13,711 bases of DNA from an uncultured Panacagrimonas sp. (GCA_946481265.1 CAMLNE010000073.1:1-13711); one strand, 5' to 3'; shown: positions 1 to 8,597, counted from the stretch's first letter. Translations and numbers: made by a program. Notes: generated by a model not told the origin, from the sequence alone.

Positions 1-690
1 GGCGCACTGATCGGCTGCGACCTGGGCACGATGAACTTCGCCAAGATCAAGGGCAACCACACCGCGATGAAGTCCGGCATGCTCGCCGCGGATGCTGCGG
101 CCGAGGCCTTGTTCGCCGGCTCCGAAGGCGGCGACGAGCTCGCGGCCTTCCCGGTGAAGTTCCGCGAAAGTTGGCTGTGGGACGAGCTCCACGACAGCCG
201 GAACTTCGGCGTCTGGCTGCACAAGTTCGGCGCGATCGTGGGTGGCGGCATCAACTACATCGAGCAGAACTGGCTGGGCGGAAAGGCACCATGGACGGTC
301 CATGACCTCAAGCCGGACCACAAGACGCTCAGGCTCGCGTCCGAAGCGCCGAAGATCGACTACCCGAAGCCGGACGGAAAGCTGAGCTTCGACAAGCTCT
401 CCTCGGTGTTCATCAGCAGCACCAACCACGAGGAAGATCAGCCGGTCCATCTGAAGCTGGCCGATCCCAGCATCCCGATCGCCAGAAACCTGCCGCTGTA
501 CGACGAACCGGCGCAGCGCTACTGCCCGGCTGGCGTCTACGAAGTGGTGGGCGAGGGCGAGGCCAGGCGCTTCCAGATCAATGCGCAGAACTGCGTGCAC
601 TGCAAGACCTGCGACATCAAGGATCCGGCGCAGAACATCACCTGGGTCGCCCCCGAGGGTTCCGGCGGCCCCAACTACGCCAACATGTAG
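1..690 (+). CDS. Electron transfer flavoprotein-ubiquinone oxidoreductase, C-terminal part (5' end outside window)
   Basis: This is the last 229 residues of ETF-QO, the membrane-associated FAD/4Fe-4S enzyme that takes electrons from reduced ETF and reduces ubiquinone. The frame is open from base 1 and begins GALIGCDLGTMNFAKIKG, followed by HTAMKSGMLAADAA, which is typical of the end of the family's FAD-binding region. The C-terminal ferredoxin-like part carries four cysteines at fragment residues 175, 198, 201 and 204 (CPAGVYE, then NCVHCKTCDIKDP), the expected set for one 4Fe-4S cluster. The end, NITWVAPEGSGGPNY, is also characteristic. About 54 bases separate the stop from etfB on the same strand, so the oxidoreductase and both ETF subunits probably form one transcription unit. 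The start and the N-terminal FAD motif cannot be seen here. Confidence 0.96.
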   Translation, partial: GALIGCDLGTMNFAKIKGNHTAMKSGMLAADAAAEALFAGSEGGDELAAFPVKFRESWLWDELHDSRNFGVWLHKFGAIVGGGINYIEQNWLGGKAPWTVHDLKPDHKTLRLASEAPKIDYPKPDGKLSFDKLSSVFISSTNHEEDQPVHLKLADPSIPIARNLPLYDEPAQRYCPAGVYEVVGEGEARRFQINAQNCVHCKTCDIKDPAQNITWVAPEGSGGPNYANM

Positions 691-744
691 GCGTACATCC
701 GTCCACCCGATTTTTCATTAGCGGCAGGGAAACGAGAGCAAGAA

Positions 745-1491
745 ATGAAAGCACTGGTCAGCGTCAAGCGAGCTGTGGATTACAACGTCCGCATCCAGGT
801 CAAGCCCGATGGTTCCGGCGTGGTGACCGAGGGCGTCAAGCATTCGATGAACCCCTTCGACGAGATCGCGATGGAAGAAGCGGTCCGCCTGAAGGAGAAG
901 GGCAAGCTCACCGAGATCATCGCGATCACGGTCGGCGGCCAGAAGAACGAAGAGACGCTGCGCTCAGCGCTGGCGTTCGGTGCGGATCGGGCGATCCACA
1001 TCAAGGAAGAAGGCGAGATCCAGCCGCTGACCGCCGCCAAAGCGCTGGCTGCGGCATTCAAGAAGGAAGGCGCGCAGCTCTTCATCGCCGGCAAGCAGGC
1101 GATCGACGACGACGCCAACCAGACCGGACAGATGGTGGCGGCGCTGCTCGACCTGCCGCAGGCGACGTTCGCCTCCAAGGTGGAGGTCGAGGGCAACAAG
1201 GCGACGGTGACGCGTGAAGTCGACGCCGGCCTGGAGACCCTGGAAGTCGATCTGCCGGCCGTGATCACCGCCGACCTTCGCCTCAACGAGCCGCGCTATC
1301 TCAAGCTGCCGGACATCATGAAGGCCAAGAAGAAGCCGATCGACGTGCAGAGCTTCTCCACGCTGGGCGTGACGCCGGGCGCCGGCGTGAAGACCACCAA
1401 GACCTCCTCGCCGCTGAAGCGCTCGAAGGGCATCGTGGTCAAGACGGTCGATGAACTGGTCGCCGCCCTGAAGTCGAAAGGGCTGGTCTGA
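745..1491 (+). CDS. etfB: Electron transfer flavoprotein subunit beta
   Basis: This 248-residue protein is the small ETF subunit. It pairs with EtfA, binds structural AMP and shuttles electrons from acyl-CoA and other dehydrogenases to ETF-QO. The N-terminus MKALVSVKRAVDYNVRI is typical of the family. Residues 116-128 (GKQAIDDDANQTG) form the AMP/nucleotide loop. Residues 155-183 hold the ETF-beta signature (TREVDAGLETLEVDLPAVIT onward). Residues 184-197 (RYLKLPDIMKAKKK) correspond to the recognition loop, with Leu188 as the likely docking leucine. Length is normal and the ATG start has a purine-rich stretch (GAGAGCAAGAA) just upstream. A palindromic repeat separates it from etfA, whereas these two genes usually sit only a few bases apart. 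Confidence 0.97.
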   Translation: MKALVSVKRAVDYNVRIQVKPDGSGVVTEGVKHSMNPFDEIAMEEAVRLKEKGKLTEIIAITVGGQKNEETLRSALAFGADRAIHIKEEGEIQPLTAAKALAAAFKKEGAQLFIAGKQAIDDDANQTGQMVAALLDLPQATFASKVEVEGNKATVTREVDAGLETLEVDLPAVITADLRLNEPRYLKLPDIMKAKKKPIDVQSFSTLGVTPGAGVKTTKTSSPLKRSKGIVVKTVDELVAALKSKGLV

Positions 1492-1497
1492 CAAAGA

Positions 1498-1577
1498 CGG
1501 GAGTCGGAGAACGGAATCGGGAATCGCAAGACCCGAACCCTTCCAGACGATTCCCGATCCTCGATTCCCCATTCCCG
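1498..1577. repeat. Palindromic GGGAATCG-type intergenic repeat between etfB and etfA
   Basis: The gap between etfB and etfA is almost entirely an imperfect inverted repeat. The left arm (1498-1526) ends in GGAATCGGGAATCG and the right arm (1548-1577) begins CGATTCCCG and continues with further GATTCCC copies. The core CGGGAATCG at 1518-1526 is exactly reverse-complementary to CGATTCCCG at 1548-1556, leaving a loop of about 21 bases. Arrays of GGGAATCG units like this are familiar between genes in Xanthomonadaceae-type genomes (recalled, not searched). In RNA it would form a hairpin inside the etf transcript and could lower or decouple etfA expression. It ends about 9 bases before the etfA ATG and leaves no good Shine-Dalgarno sequence there. 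Confidence 0.75.
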
Positions 1578-1586
1578 GAACAATCC

Positions 1587-2522
1587 ATGTCCAAGATCCT
1601 CGTCATTGCAGAACACGCCGACGGCAAGCTGTCCGCCGCCGTCGCCAAGACCGTCAGCGCCGCCACCGCCATCGGCGGTGAAGTGCACCTCGCCGTCTTC
1701 GCCGTGGACGGCGCCGCCGTCGGCGCGGAAGCCGCCAAGACCGCCGGCGTCACCAAGGTGCTGACCGTCAACAACCCCGCCAACGAGCACGCGCTGGCCG
1801 CCACGCTCGCGCCGCAGGTGGTCGAACTGGCCAAGGGCTACAGCCACGTGCTGTTCCCCGGCACCACGTTCGGCAAGGACCTCGCGCCGCGCGTGGCCGC
1901 CAAGCTCGACGTGCAGCAGGTCAGCGACATCATGGCCGTGCACTCGCCGACCTCGTTCGACCGTCCGATCTACGCCGGCAACGCGATCACCACGGTCGAG
2001 GTCCCGGCCGAACCGCTGATCCTGGCGACGGTGCGCCTGGCCTCGTTCCAGGCCGCGGCGCAGGATGGCAGCGCGCCGGTCGAGGCCGCGAGCGTGTCCG
2101 CGACCCTGCCCACGCACACGCGCTTCGTGAAGCTCGAGGCGCAGAAGTCGGAGCGCCCCGAACTGCAGTCGGCCAACCGCGTCGTCTCCGGCGGCCGCGC
2201 GCTGGCCAGCAGCGACAACTTCAAGATCATCTACGAGCTTGCCGACAAGCTCGGCGCCGGCGTGGGCGCCTCGCGCGCGGCGGTGGATTCCGGCTACGTT
2301 CCCAACGACATGCAGGTGGGCCAGACCGGCAAGATCATCGCGCCGGAGCTGTACATCGCCATCGGCATCTCGGGCGCGATCCAGCATCTGGCCGGCATCA
2401 AGGACGCGCGCACGATCGTGGCGATCAACAAGGACAGCGAGGCGCCGATCTTCGAGGTGGCGGACTTCGGCCTGGTCGGCGATCTGTTCCAGGTCGTCCC
2501 CGAGCTGACCGGCAAGCTGTAG
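1587..2522 (+). CDS. etfA: Electron transfer flavoprotein subunit alpha
   Basis: This 311-residue protein is the large ETF subunit, which holds the redox-active FAD. The N-terminal domain (about 1-190) starts [15 protein letters not shown]. The FAD domain shows the family's contacts in order: SGGR at 201-204, GASRAAVD at 227-234, QTGK at 246-249, SGAIQH at 262-267, NKD at 281-283 and DFGLVGDL at 293-300. Length is normal for bacterial EtfA. The ATG at 1587 matches the family start, but the upstream bases belong to the palindromic repeat and offer only a poor ribosome binding site. Translation may therefore rely on read-over from etfB or on a weak site. A strong hairpin follows at 2540-2576, marking the end of the etf operon. 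Confidence 0.97.
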   Translation: MSKILVIAEHADGKLSAAVAKTVSAATAIGGEVHLAVFAVDGAAVGAEAAKTAGVTKVLTVNNPANEHALAATLAPQVVELAKGYSHVLFPGTTFGKDLAPRVAAKLDVQQVSDIMAVHSPTSFDRPIYAGNAITTVEVPAEPLILATVRLASFQAAAQDGSAPVEAASVSATLPTHTRFVKLEAQKSERPELQSANRVVSGGRALASSDNFKIIYELADKLGAGVGASRAAVDSGYVPNDMQVGQTGKIIAPELYIAIGISGAIQHLAGIKDARTIVAINKDSEAPIFEVADFGLVGDLFQVVPELTGKL

Positions 2523-2539
2523 TCGGGCTCGCAGGCAGG

Positions 2540-2576
2540 AAACGAAGAAGGGCCGGGAACCGGCCCTTCTTCGTTT
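2540..2576 (+). terminator. Strong hairpin after etfA, probable terminator
   Basis: A perfect 17-base-pair stem (2540-2556 paired with 2560-2576, AACGAAGAAGGGCCGG and its complement at the core) closes a three-base GAA loop 17 bases after the etfA stop. Only a short T run (GTTT) ends the 3' arm, so it is not a textbook U-tract terminator. The length and perfection of the stem, and its place between convergent genes, still make termination the likely role. Being symmetric, it could also stop transcription coming from the minus-strand enoyl-CoA hydratase gene. Confidence 0.8.
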
Positions 2577-2647
2577 GCGGACGATGCCGCCGATCGCGCG
2601 TCGCCGGCGCCCGGATGCGGTCCGGAGCCGGTCAGTCGCGGGTCATT

Positions 2648-2669
2648 GCCTGCCGGCGCGCCGGCAGGC
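2648..2669 (-). terminator. Perfect 22-base palindrome after the minus-strand enoyl-CoA hydratase gene
   Basis: The sequence GCCTGCCGGC-GC-GCCGGCAGGC is a perfect palindrome that begins 5 bases beyond the minus-strand stop codon at 2675. It can form a very GC-rich hairpin with a stem of about 9 bp and a 4-base loop. No U-tract follows on the minus strand. It may stabilise the 3' end or contribute to termination together with the hairpin at 2540-2576. The structure is directly visible; the role is inferred from position. Confidence 0.45.
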
Positions 2670-2674
2670 GCCGC

Positions 2675-3466
2675 TCAGGTGAACTTTGAGAAGTCGGGCT
2701 TGCGCTTCTGGAGGAAGGCGCCGATGGCTTCCTGTGCCTCGGGCTTGGAGAGCATCGGCCCGAAGTGGAAGGCCTCCAGTGGAATCGCCTGGGTCACCGT
2801 CGGCTCGGTCCAGCGCTTCATCAGGCGCTTGGCGGTGCGCAATGCATTGGGTGGCTGCCGGGCGAGGGTGCGGGCGCGCTCGGTGACGCGCGCTTCGAGC
2901 TGGTCGTCCGCCAGCACCTCGTTGACCAGGCCACATTCACGGGCATGGGCGGCCGTGAAGGGCTCGCCGAACATCACCAGTTCCATCGCGCGCGCATGCC
3001 CCATGATGCGTGGCATCAGGTAGGTCGAGGCGTACTCGGGGACGATGCCGATGTTGACGAAGGGCATCGTGAAGCGCGCGCCCTGGCCGGCATAGATCAG
3101 GTCGCAGTGCAGCAGCAGCGTCACGCCGACGCCGATGGCCAGGCCGTTGACCGCGGCGATGGCCGGCTTGGGAAAGGCGGCGAGGGCATTCATGAAGCGG
3201 ATCGTCGGCGAGTCGCCGGCGCTGCCGCCCTTCTGCGCCGCGGTCATGAAGTCGAGCATGTCGTTGCCCGCACAGAACACGCCCGGGCTGCCGCCCAGGA
3301 CCAGGACCCGGACCTCCGGGTCGGCCGCTGCCGCCTCGATCGATTCGGCCAGGCTGCTGTACATCGCCTGGGTGATGGAGTTCTTCTTGTCGGGACGGTT
3401 GAATCGCAGGGTCAGCACGCCTTCATCGCGGCTGGACAGGATCGGGGCGACAGCGGCGTCGGACAT
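2675..3466 (-). CDS. Enoyl-CoA hydratase/isomerase family protein (crotonase fold)
   Basis: This 263-residue crotonase-fold protein acts on acyl-CoA thioesters, hydrating or isomerising a double bond. The first oxyanion-hole segment is FCAGNDMLDF (residues 64-73) and the second is GLAIGVGVTLLLHCD (108-122). A single acidic catalytic candidate, Glu144, lies in IVPEYAST. I see no second glutamate where hydratases normally have one, and the C-terminal part resembles enoyl-CoA delta-isomerases (PaaG/ECI2-like), so isomerase activity is as likely as hydratase. I chose the ATG at 3466 because GGTGA lies 5 bases upstream. A GTG three codons earlier (3475) is possible but lies inside that site. It is convergent with the etf operon and functionally compatible with it. 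Confidence 0.9.
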   Translation of the reverse strand: MSDAAVAPILSSRDEGVLTLRFNRPDKKNSITQAMYSSLAESIEAAAADPEVRVLVLGGSPGVFCAGNDMLDFMTAAQKGGSAGDSPTIRFMNALAAFPKPAIAAVNGLAIGVGVTLLLHCDLIYAGQGARFTMPFVNIGIVPEYASTYLMPRIMGHARAMELVMFGEPFTAAHARECGLVNEVLADDQLEARVTERARTLARQPPNALRTAKRLMKRWTEPTVTQAIPLEAFHFGPMLSKPEAQEAIGAFLQKRKPDFSKFT

Positions 3467-3595
3467 GGAATTCACCGGAATGGGGGTCGCCGGATTCTAG
3501 CGAAGGCGGCTCCGGCACCGCGCTGGCTGCCGGGTCGCGCAACATGGTTGATCCTTTATGCTGCCGCCTTCGATCCATCTCATCGACGGCACTCC
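3467..3595. promoter_or_regulatory. Divergent intergenic region upstream of kdsA and the enoyl-CoA hydratase gene
   Basis: About 130 bases separate the two divergent starts, so promoters for both should lie here. On + the best -10-like element is TATGCT at 3557-3562, without a convincing -35. I see no clear operator or riboswitch. No strong Shine-Dalgarno precedes the kdsA ATG (CGACGGCACTCC). Confidence 0.3.
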
Positions 3596-4435
3596 ATGAA
3601 ACTGCTCGGACGCGACATCGGCACCGAACACCCGATCTTCCTCATCGCCGGCCCGGACACGCTGGAATCGCAGGAACTGGCGGTCGAGGTGGCAGGGCAC
3701 ATCAAGGCCATCGCCGATCGCCTCGGTATCCTGTACGTGTTCAAGGGCAGCTTCGACAAGGCCAACCGCAGTTCGCACAAGAGCTACCGCGGCCCCGGTC
3801 TCGAGGGCGGCCTGAAGATCATGGAGAACGTCAAGAAGCAGGTCGGCGTGCCGGTGCTCACCGACGTCCACGAGGACACGCCGCTGGCGGAGGTCGCGAG
3901 CGTCATCGACGTGATCCAGACGCCGGCCTTCCTGTGCCGCCAGACCAACTTCATGCAGAACGTCGCGCGCACCGGCCGGCCCATCAACGTGAAGAAGGGC
4001 CAGTTCATGTCGCCCTGGGAGATGGGCAACGTCATCGAGAAGATGACGGCGGTGGCGCCGCACCAGTTCATGCTCTGCGAACGCGGTTTCAGCTTCGGCT
4101 ACAACAACCTCGTCGCCGACATGCGCGGGCTGGCGATCATGCGCCGGTACGCGCCGGTGGTGTTCGATTCCACCCACACCGTCCAGCTTCCGGGTGGCCA
4201 GGGCAACGCCTCCGGCGGCATGCGCGAGATGATCCCGGTGCTCGCCCGCGCGGCGGTCGGCGCCGGCGTCTCGGGACTGTTCATGGAGACGCATCCCGAC
4301 CCGGACTCGGCGCTGTGCGACGGCCCGAACTCGCTGCCGCTGAAGATGATCGGCGGCCTGCTCGAGACGCTGGTCGAGCTCGATCGCGTGGTCAAGCGCG
4401 CGCCGTTGCTGGAGACCGCGCTGGCCGCGCCGTAG
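3596..4435 (+). CDS. kdsA: 3-deoxy-8-phosphooctulonate (Kdo-8-phosphate) synthase
   Basis: This 279-residue cytoplasmic enzyme condenses phosphoenolpyruvate with arabinose 5-phosphate to make Kdo 8-phosphate for the LPS inner core. Family landmarks are IAGP near 17-20, SFDKANRSSHKSYRGPGLE (52-70), PAFLCRQTNFM, NVKKGQF, ERGFSFGYNNLV and DSTHTVQLPGGQG (191-203). Three metal ligands of the metallo-enzyme type are present: His194, Glu231 and Asp242, spaced as in the Aquifex enzyme. The fourth position, Cys in metallo-enzymes (IAGPC) and Asn in the E. coli-type non-metal class, is Asp21 here (IAGPD). The frame stays open far upstream, but the ATG at 3596 matches the family N-terminus. The eno gene follows after 63 bases. 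pyrG, the common upstream neighbour, is absent. Confidence 0.97.
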   Translation: MKLLGRDIGTEHPIFLIAGPDTLESQELAVEVAGHIKAIADRLGILYVFKGSFDKANRSSHKSYRGPGLEGGLKIMENVKKQVGVPVLTDVHEDTPLAEVASVIDVIQTPAFLCRQTNFMQNVARTGRPINVKKGQFMSPWEMGNVIEKMTAVAPHQFMLCERGFSFGYNNLVADMRGLAIMRRYAPVVFDSTHTVQLPGGQGNASGGMREMIPVLARAAVGAGVSGLFMETHPDPDSALCDGPNSLPLKMIGGLLETLVELDRVVKRAPLLETALAAP

Positions 4436-4449
4436 GCTGCGGCAACCCT

Positions 4450-4455
4450 TAGAAT
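4450..4455 (+). promoter_or_regulatory. Possible -10 element upstream of eno
   Basis: TAGAAT in the 63-base kdsA-eno gap matches five of six bases of the sigma-70 -10 consensus and lies about 44 bases before the eno ATG. No recognisable -35 hexamer precedes it at the usual distance. It could give eno a promoter of its own in addition to read-through from kdsA. Confidence 0.3.
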
Positions 4456-4477
4456 GCGCCCCAAATCCGATCCCTGA

Positions 4478-5797
<1,320 letters not shown>

Positions 5798-5821
5798 CTG
5801 CAGGAAGCTTCCGGAGCGCCC

Positions 5822-6097
5822 ATGCTCAAGCACGCCGCCATCGTCGTCCTCGCCCTCATGCTGCTCGGATTGCAGTGGCGGCTGTGGGTGTCGAATGACG
5901 GCGTGCGCAGCCAGGCACGGCTCAGCGAGCAGGTCGAGGCGGCACGGGCGGAGAACCAGCAGCTCGCGGTGCGCAACGCCGAGCTGGAAGCCGAGGTCCA
6001 GGACCTGAAGTCCGGGCAGGCTGCCATCGAGGGGCGTGCGCGCACCACGCTCGGCATGATCAAGCCGAGCGAAACCTTCTTCCTCGTGGTGCAGTAA
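5822..6097 (+). CDS. ftsB: Cell division protein FtsB
   Basis: This 91-residue bitopic inner-membrane protein forms the FtsQ-FtsL-FtsB divisome subcomplex that controls septal peptidoglycan synthesis. A short cytoplasmic start (MLKH) precedes a membrane helix at about residues 5-21 (AAIVVLALMLLGLQWRL). A periplasmic coiled coil follows (about 28-65, with EQVEAARAENQQLAVRNAEL). The C-terminal motif RARTTLGMIKPSETFFLVV is the conserved segment that contacts FtsQ. GGAG at 5813-5816 lies 5 bases before the ATG. Its place directly after eno and before ispD is the usual one. A GGAAGCTTCC palindrome (5803-5812) abuts the ribosome binding site; I assign it no function. Confidence 0.96.
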   Translation: MLKHAAIVVLALMLLGLQWRLWVSNDGVRSQARLSEQVEAARAENQQLAVRNAELEAEVQDLKSGQAAIEGRARTTLGMIKPSETFFLVVQ

Positions 6098-6105
6098 GGA
6101 GCGCC

Positions 6106-6153
6106 TTGGCAACATCCGGCGTCATCCCCGACCCGTTCGCCCTGCAGCGGTGA
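6106..6153 (+). CDS. Possible 15-codon leader ORF coupled to ispD
   Basis: The strongest Shine-Dalgarno in the ftsB-ispD gap, AAGGAG at 6096-6101, does not serve the ispD start. It sits 4 bases before a TTG at 6106, from which an ORF of 15 residues ([15 protein letters not shown]) runs to a TGA at 6151-6153. That stop overlaps the ispD GTG at 6150 in a GTGA arrangement typical of translational coupling. It may be a short leader that delivers ribosomes to ispD. It may instead be chance, or the remains of an ispD start shifted out of frame. No homology supports the peptide. Confidence 0.3.
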   Translation: MATSGVIPDPFALQR

Positions 6154-6869
6154 AGCCCCACGGCAAGACCCCGCGCTACTGGGCAGTCATCCCCGCTGCC
6201 GGCGGCGGTGCGCGAATGGGGATCAACAAGCCCAAGCAGTATCTGAACCTGCGTGGACGGGCGCTGCTCGAGTGGAGCGTGGCGCCTTTCCTGGATTCGG
6301 GATGGATCGACGGCGTGGTGCTGGTGCTGGCCAAGTCGGACCAGGACTACGCGAAGCTGCCCATTGCGCGGCATCCGAAGATCGTCATCACGACCGGCGG
6401 CTCTGCGCGCGCCGAGTCGGTGCTGGCCGGCCTGGAGGCGGTCAGCGATCGCAGCCGTGGCTTCGAGCAGGTCTTCGTGCTGGTCCATGATGCGGCACGG
6501 CCCTGCCTGGACTGGTCGGACCTGGAGCGCCTGCGCGACGAAGCGGACGACAAGCATGGCGGCCTGCTCGCCATGCCGGTCAGCGACACCCTCAAGAAGG
6601 CCAAGAAGGGCAAGGTCACCGGCACCCTGGACCGCGCCTTGGTATGGCGCGCGCAGACGCCGCAGCTGTTCCGCCTCGACCTGCTGCGCAAGGCCCTGGT
6701 CGAGTGCGAGGAGCACAATCTCGAGGTCACCGACGAGGCCAGCGCGATGGAGCGCGCCGGCTACAAGCCGCGCCTGGTCCGCGGCCGCGAGAGCAACCTC
6801 AAGGTCACGTACCCCGAAGACCTGCTGCTGGCCGAGTTCTGGCTGGCCCACGCGGAGGCACAACCATGA
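6150..6869 (+). CDS. ispD: 2-C-methyl-D-erythritol 4-phosphate cytidylyltransferase
   Basis: This 239-residue enzyme performs the third step of the MEP isoprenoid pathway, joining CTP and MEP to give CDP-methylerythritol. The nucleotide-binding loop [20 protein letters not shown] (11-30) holds Arg22 and Lys29, matching the catalytic Arg20 and Lys27 of the E. coli enzyme. [27 protein letters not shown] and [10 protein letters not shown] follow in family order. The only plausible in-frame start is GTG at 6150, which has no Shine-Dalgarno at a normal distance. An AAGGAG lies about 48 bases upstream, before a small overlapping ORF. The stop overlaps the ispF ATG (ATGA), so the two successive-pathway genes are translationally coupled. 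Confidence 0.96.
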   Translation: MKPHGKTPRYWAVIPAAGGGARMGINKPKQYLNLRGRALLEWSVAPFLDSGWIDGVVLVLAKSDQDYAKLPIARHPKIVITTGGSARAESVLAGLEAVSDRSRGFEQVFVLVHDAARPCLDWSDLERLRDEADDKHGGLLAMPVSDTLKKAKKGKVTGTLDRALVWRAQTPQLFRLDLLRKALVECEEHNLEVTDEASAMERAGYKPRLVRGRESNLKVTYPEDLLLAEFWLAHAEAQP

Positions 6870-7381
6870 CGGGTCCTGGCCTGCGCATCGGTCATGGCTA
6901 CGACTCGCACCGCCTGGAGGCGGGTGAGGGCGTCACGCTGGGCGGAGTGCGGATTGCCTGCGCGTACCGGCTGATCGCGCACTCCGACGGGGACGTGCTG
7001 ATCCACGCGCTGTGCGATGCCCTGCTCGGCGCCTGCGCGCTGGGCGACATCGGAAAGTTCTTCCCGGACACCGACGCCCGGTTCAAGGGAGTCGACAGCC
7101 GCGAGCTGCTGCGCGAGGTCGTGCGCCGCGTGGGCGAGAAGGGCCATGCGGTCGTCAACGCGGACCTGACCCTGGTCGCGCAGGTGCCGAAAGTCGCACC
7201 GCACGTCATGGCCATGCGTGAACGCCTGGCACAGGACCTCGGGGTGGCGCTCGACGCGGTCAACGTGAAGGCCACCACCAACGAGGGCATGGGGCACATC
7301 GGGCGCAAGGAAGGGATCGCGGGGCACGCGGTCTGCCTGCTCGGACCGATTCCAGGACCGGCTGCCGGCACGCGGCCCTGA
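6866..7381 (+). CDS. ispF: 2-C-methyl-D-erythritol 2,4-cyclodiphosphate synthase
   Basis: This 171-residue trimeric enzyme converts CDP-methylerythritol 2-phosphate to methylerythritol cyclodiphosphate, releasing CMP. The zinc ligands Asp13 and His15 (IGHGYDSH) and His47 ([14 protein letters not shown]) are visible. [16 protein letters not shown] and the ending [20 protein letters not shown] are also family-typical. GGAGG at 6854-6858 lies 7 bases before the ATG, which overlaps the ispD stop. The C-terminal tail (about 10 residues rich in Gly and Pro) is slightly longer than in E. coli. The next 195 bases (7382-7576) hold no gene I can support and no strong terminator. truD, which often follows ispF, is not there. 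Confidence 0.97.
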   Translation: MTGPGLRIGHGYDSHRLEAGEGVTLGGVRIACAYRLIAHSDGDVLIHALCDALLGACALGDIGKFFPDTDARFKGVDSRELLREVVRRVGEKGHAVVNADLTLVAQVPKVAPHVMAMRERLAQDLGVALDAVNVKATTNEGMGHIGRKEGIAGHAVCLLGPIPGPAAGTRP

Positions 7382-7576
7382 GGATCCTGCTGCGGAGTCC
7401 CTGCCATTGCTGTGCCGCTGCAGGAGGGTCAAGGCCAAGACCGTGACCCGCCCCGGCGGCGAATGCGAACCCGCGTCCAGGAAGCGGGGCTGAACGCCGA
7501 ATAGTTCGCGGCGCTCCAAGAGGCGCGTCGGGCACGGCGGCGCCGATGCCGCGATCGGGGGGGAGCGGATACCGGA

Positions 7577-8580
7577 TCAGCCGGGCGGCGGCACCGGATT
7601 GCGCGGCGCCTCGCCGGCGAGCACCCGGATCACCTCCTCGACGACACGCTGGCGCAGCTCGTCCACCGAGGCCGGCGACGAGAACGCGATGTGCGGTGTG
7701 GCGATCACGCGCGGATGGCAGGTGACCGCGGCCGGCGGTGTCGGCTCGCCCTCGACGACGTCGAGCGCCGCGGTCCCGGGTTGCCCTCGATCGAGCGCCG
7801 CGACCAGGTCCTGGTTGTGCACCAGCGCGCCGCGGCTGATGTTCACCAGCAGGCTGCCGGGCTTCATGCGCGCGAATGCACGCGCATCGAAGATGTGGCG
7901 CGTCTCCGGGCCCAGCGGCAGCAGGCCGATCACCGCGTCGCTCTGTGCGAGCAGCTGGTCGAAGTCCACCCACTCGACGCCGGACAGTCCGCGATCCTGC
8001 GTGCGGCTGTAGGCCAGCAGCCGGCAGCCGAATCCACGCAGCTTGTCGACGACCAGGCGGCCGATCCGCCCGCAGCCGGCGATACCGACCGTCAGGTCGC
8101 GCACGCGTTGCGGCGAGGGACGCGACGGATCCCAGAGGCCGCGCTTGACCTCGCGGTCGTTCTCGACCGTTCCGCGATCACCGTGAATCCGTCGCCGAAG
8201 GGCGCCCAGCTCAGCAGCAGCGCGATGGCATGGTCGGACATCTCCTCGACGCAATAGTCGGGGACATTGGTGACCAGGGCGCCGTGCGCGGCCGCCGCGC
8301 GGCGGTCGATGTTGTCCAGGCCGACGCCCACCCGTGCCACCAGCGCCAGATCCCGGCAGTGCGCGATTGCCTGGGCGTTGACCTGCGCCCACACCGTCAT
8401 CACCACCTGCGGACGGTGCTCGGCGCACATCGCGACGACCTGCTCGGGCGGCGGCGCGGCCTTTGGCCCCGCGATCAGGATGTGTCCGGCCGCCTCGATG
8501 CGCTGGTACTCCAGGCCCAGGTCCGGCCAGGCGTAGTCGGTCAGCAGGATCTTCTTCTTCTCTGGTTTCTCGGGTTTCAT
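7577..8580 (-). pseudogene. D-2-hydroxyacid dehydrogenase, frame-disrupted
   Basis: An NAD-dependent D-isomer-specific 2-hydroxyacid dehydrogenase is encoded in two frames. The first part runs from ATG at 8580 (MKPEKPEKKKILLTDYAWPD) through ARVGVGLDNID and VPDYCVEEMSDHAIALLLSWA, ending near 8203. The second part resumes in another frame near 8167 with VENDREVKRGLWDP, then the Rossmann loop GIAGCGRIG, the catalytic Arg (VNISRGALV), Glu (DVVEGEP) and His (TPHIAFSS), and a stop at 7577. The first frame otherwise reaches a stop at 8092. From the usual family spacing I estimate about 26 extra bases at the junction, so a single-base sequencing error looks less likely than a real small insertion. 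Catalytic residues are otherwise intact. It lies 17 bases after the smr-type gene and is probably cotranscribed with it. Confidence 0.8.
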
Positions 8581-8597
8581 TGTTTGCGGGATGAAGG

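Noticed and set aside
1296..2387. Minus-strand frame of 363 codons opposite etfA and the etfB end
   Set aside because: It crosses the palindromic repeat and two well-supported plus-strand genes, and its translation is low-complexity.
2765..3595. Long plus-strand frame continuous with kdsA, which would make a 556-residue protein
   Set aside because: The upstream part lies antisense to the enoyl-CoA hydratase gene, has low-complexity Arg/Gly/His composition and no domain. KdsA proteins begin at the equivalent of the ATG at 3596.
7557..7563. Run of seven G residues as a possible phase-variation tract
   Set aside because: It lies downstream of the dehydrogenase stop, outside any reading frame or identifiable promoter, so slippage would not alter a product.
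7382..7576. Possible remnant of truD or a small RNA after ispF
   Set aside because: No TruD motif, no conserved-looking frame and no convincing hairpin-plus-U-tract is visible. Only weak GC-rich pairing (CCCGC/GCGGG) is present, which is expected by chance.
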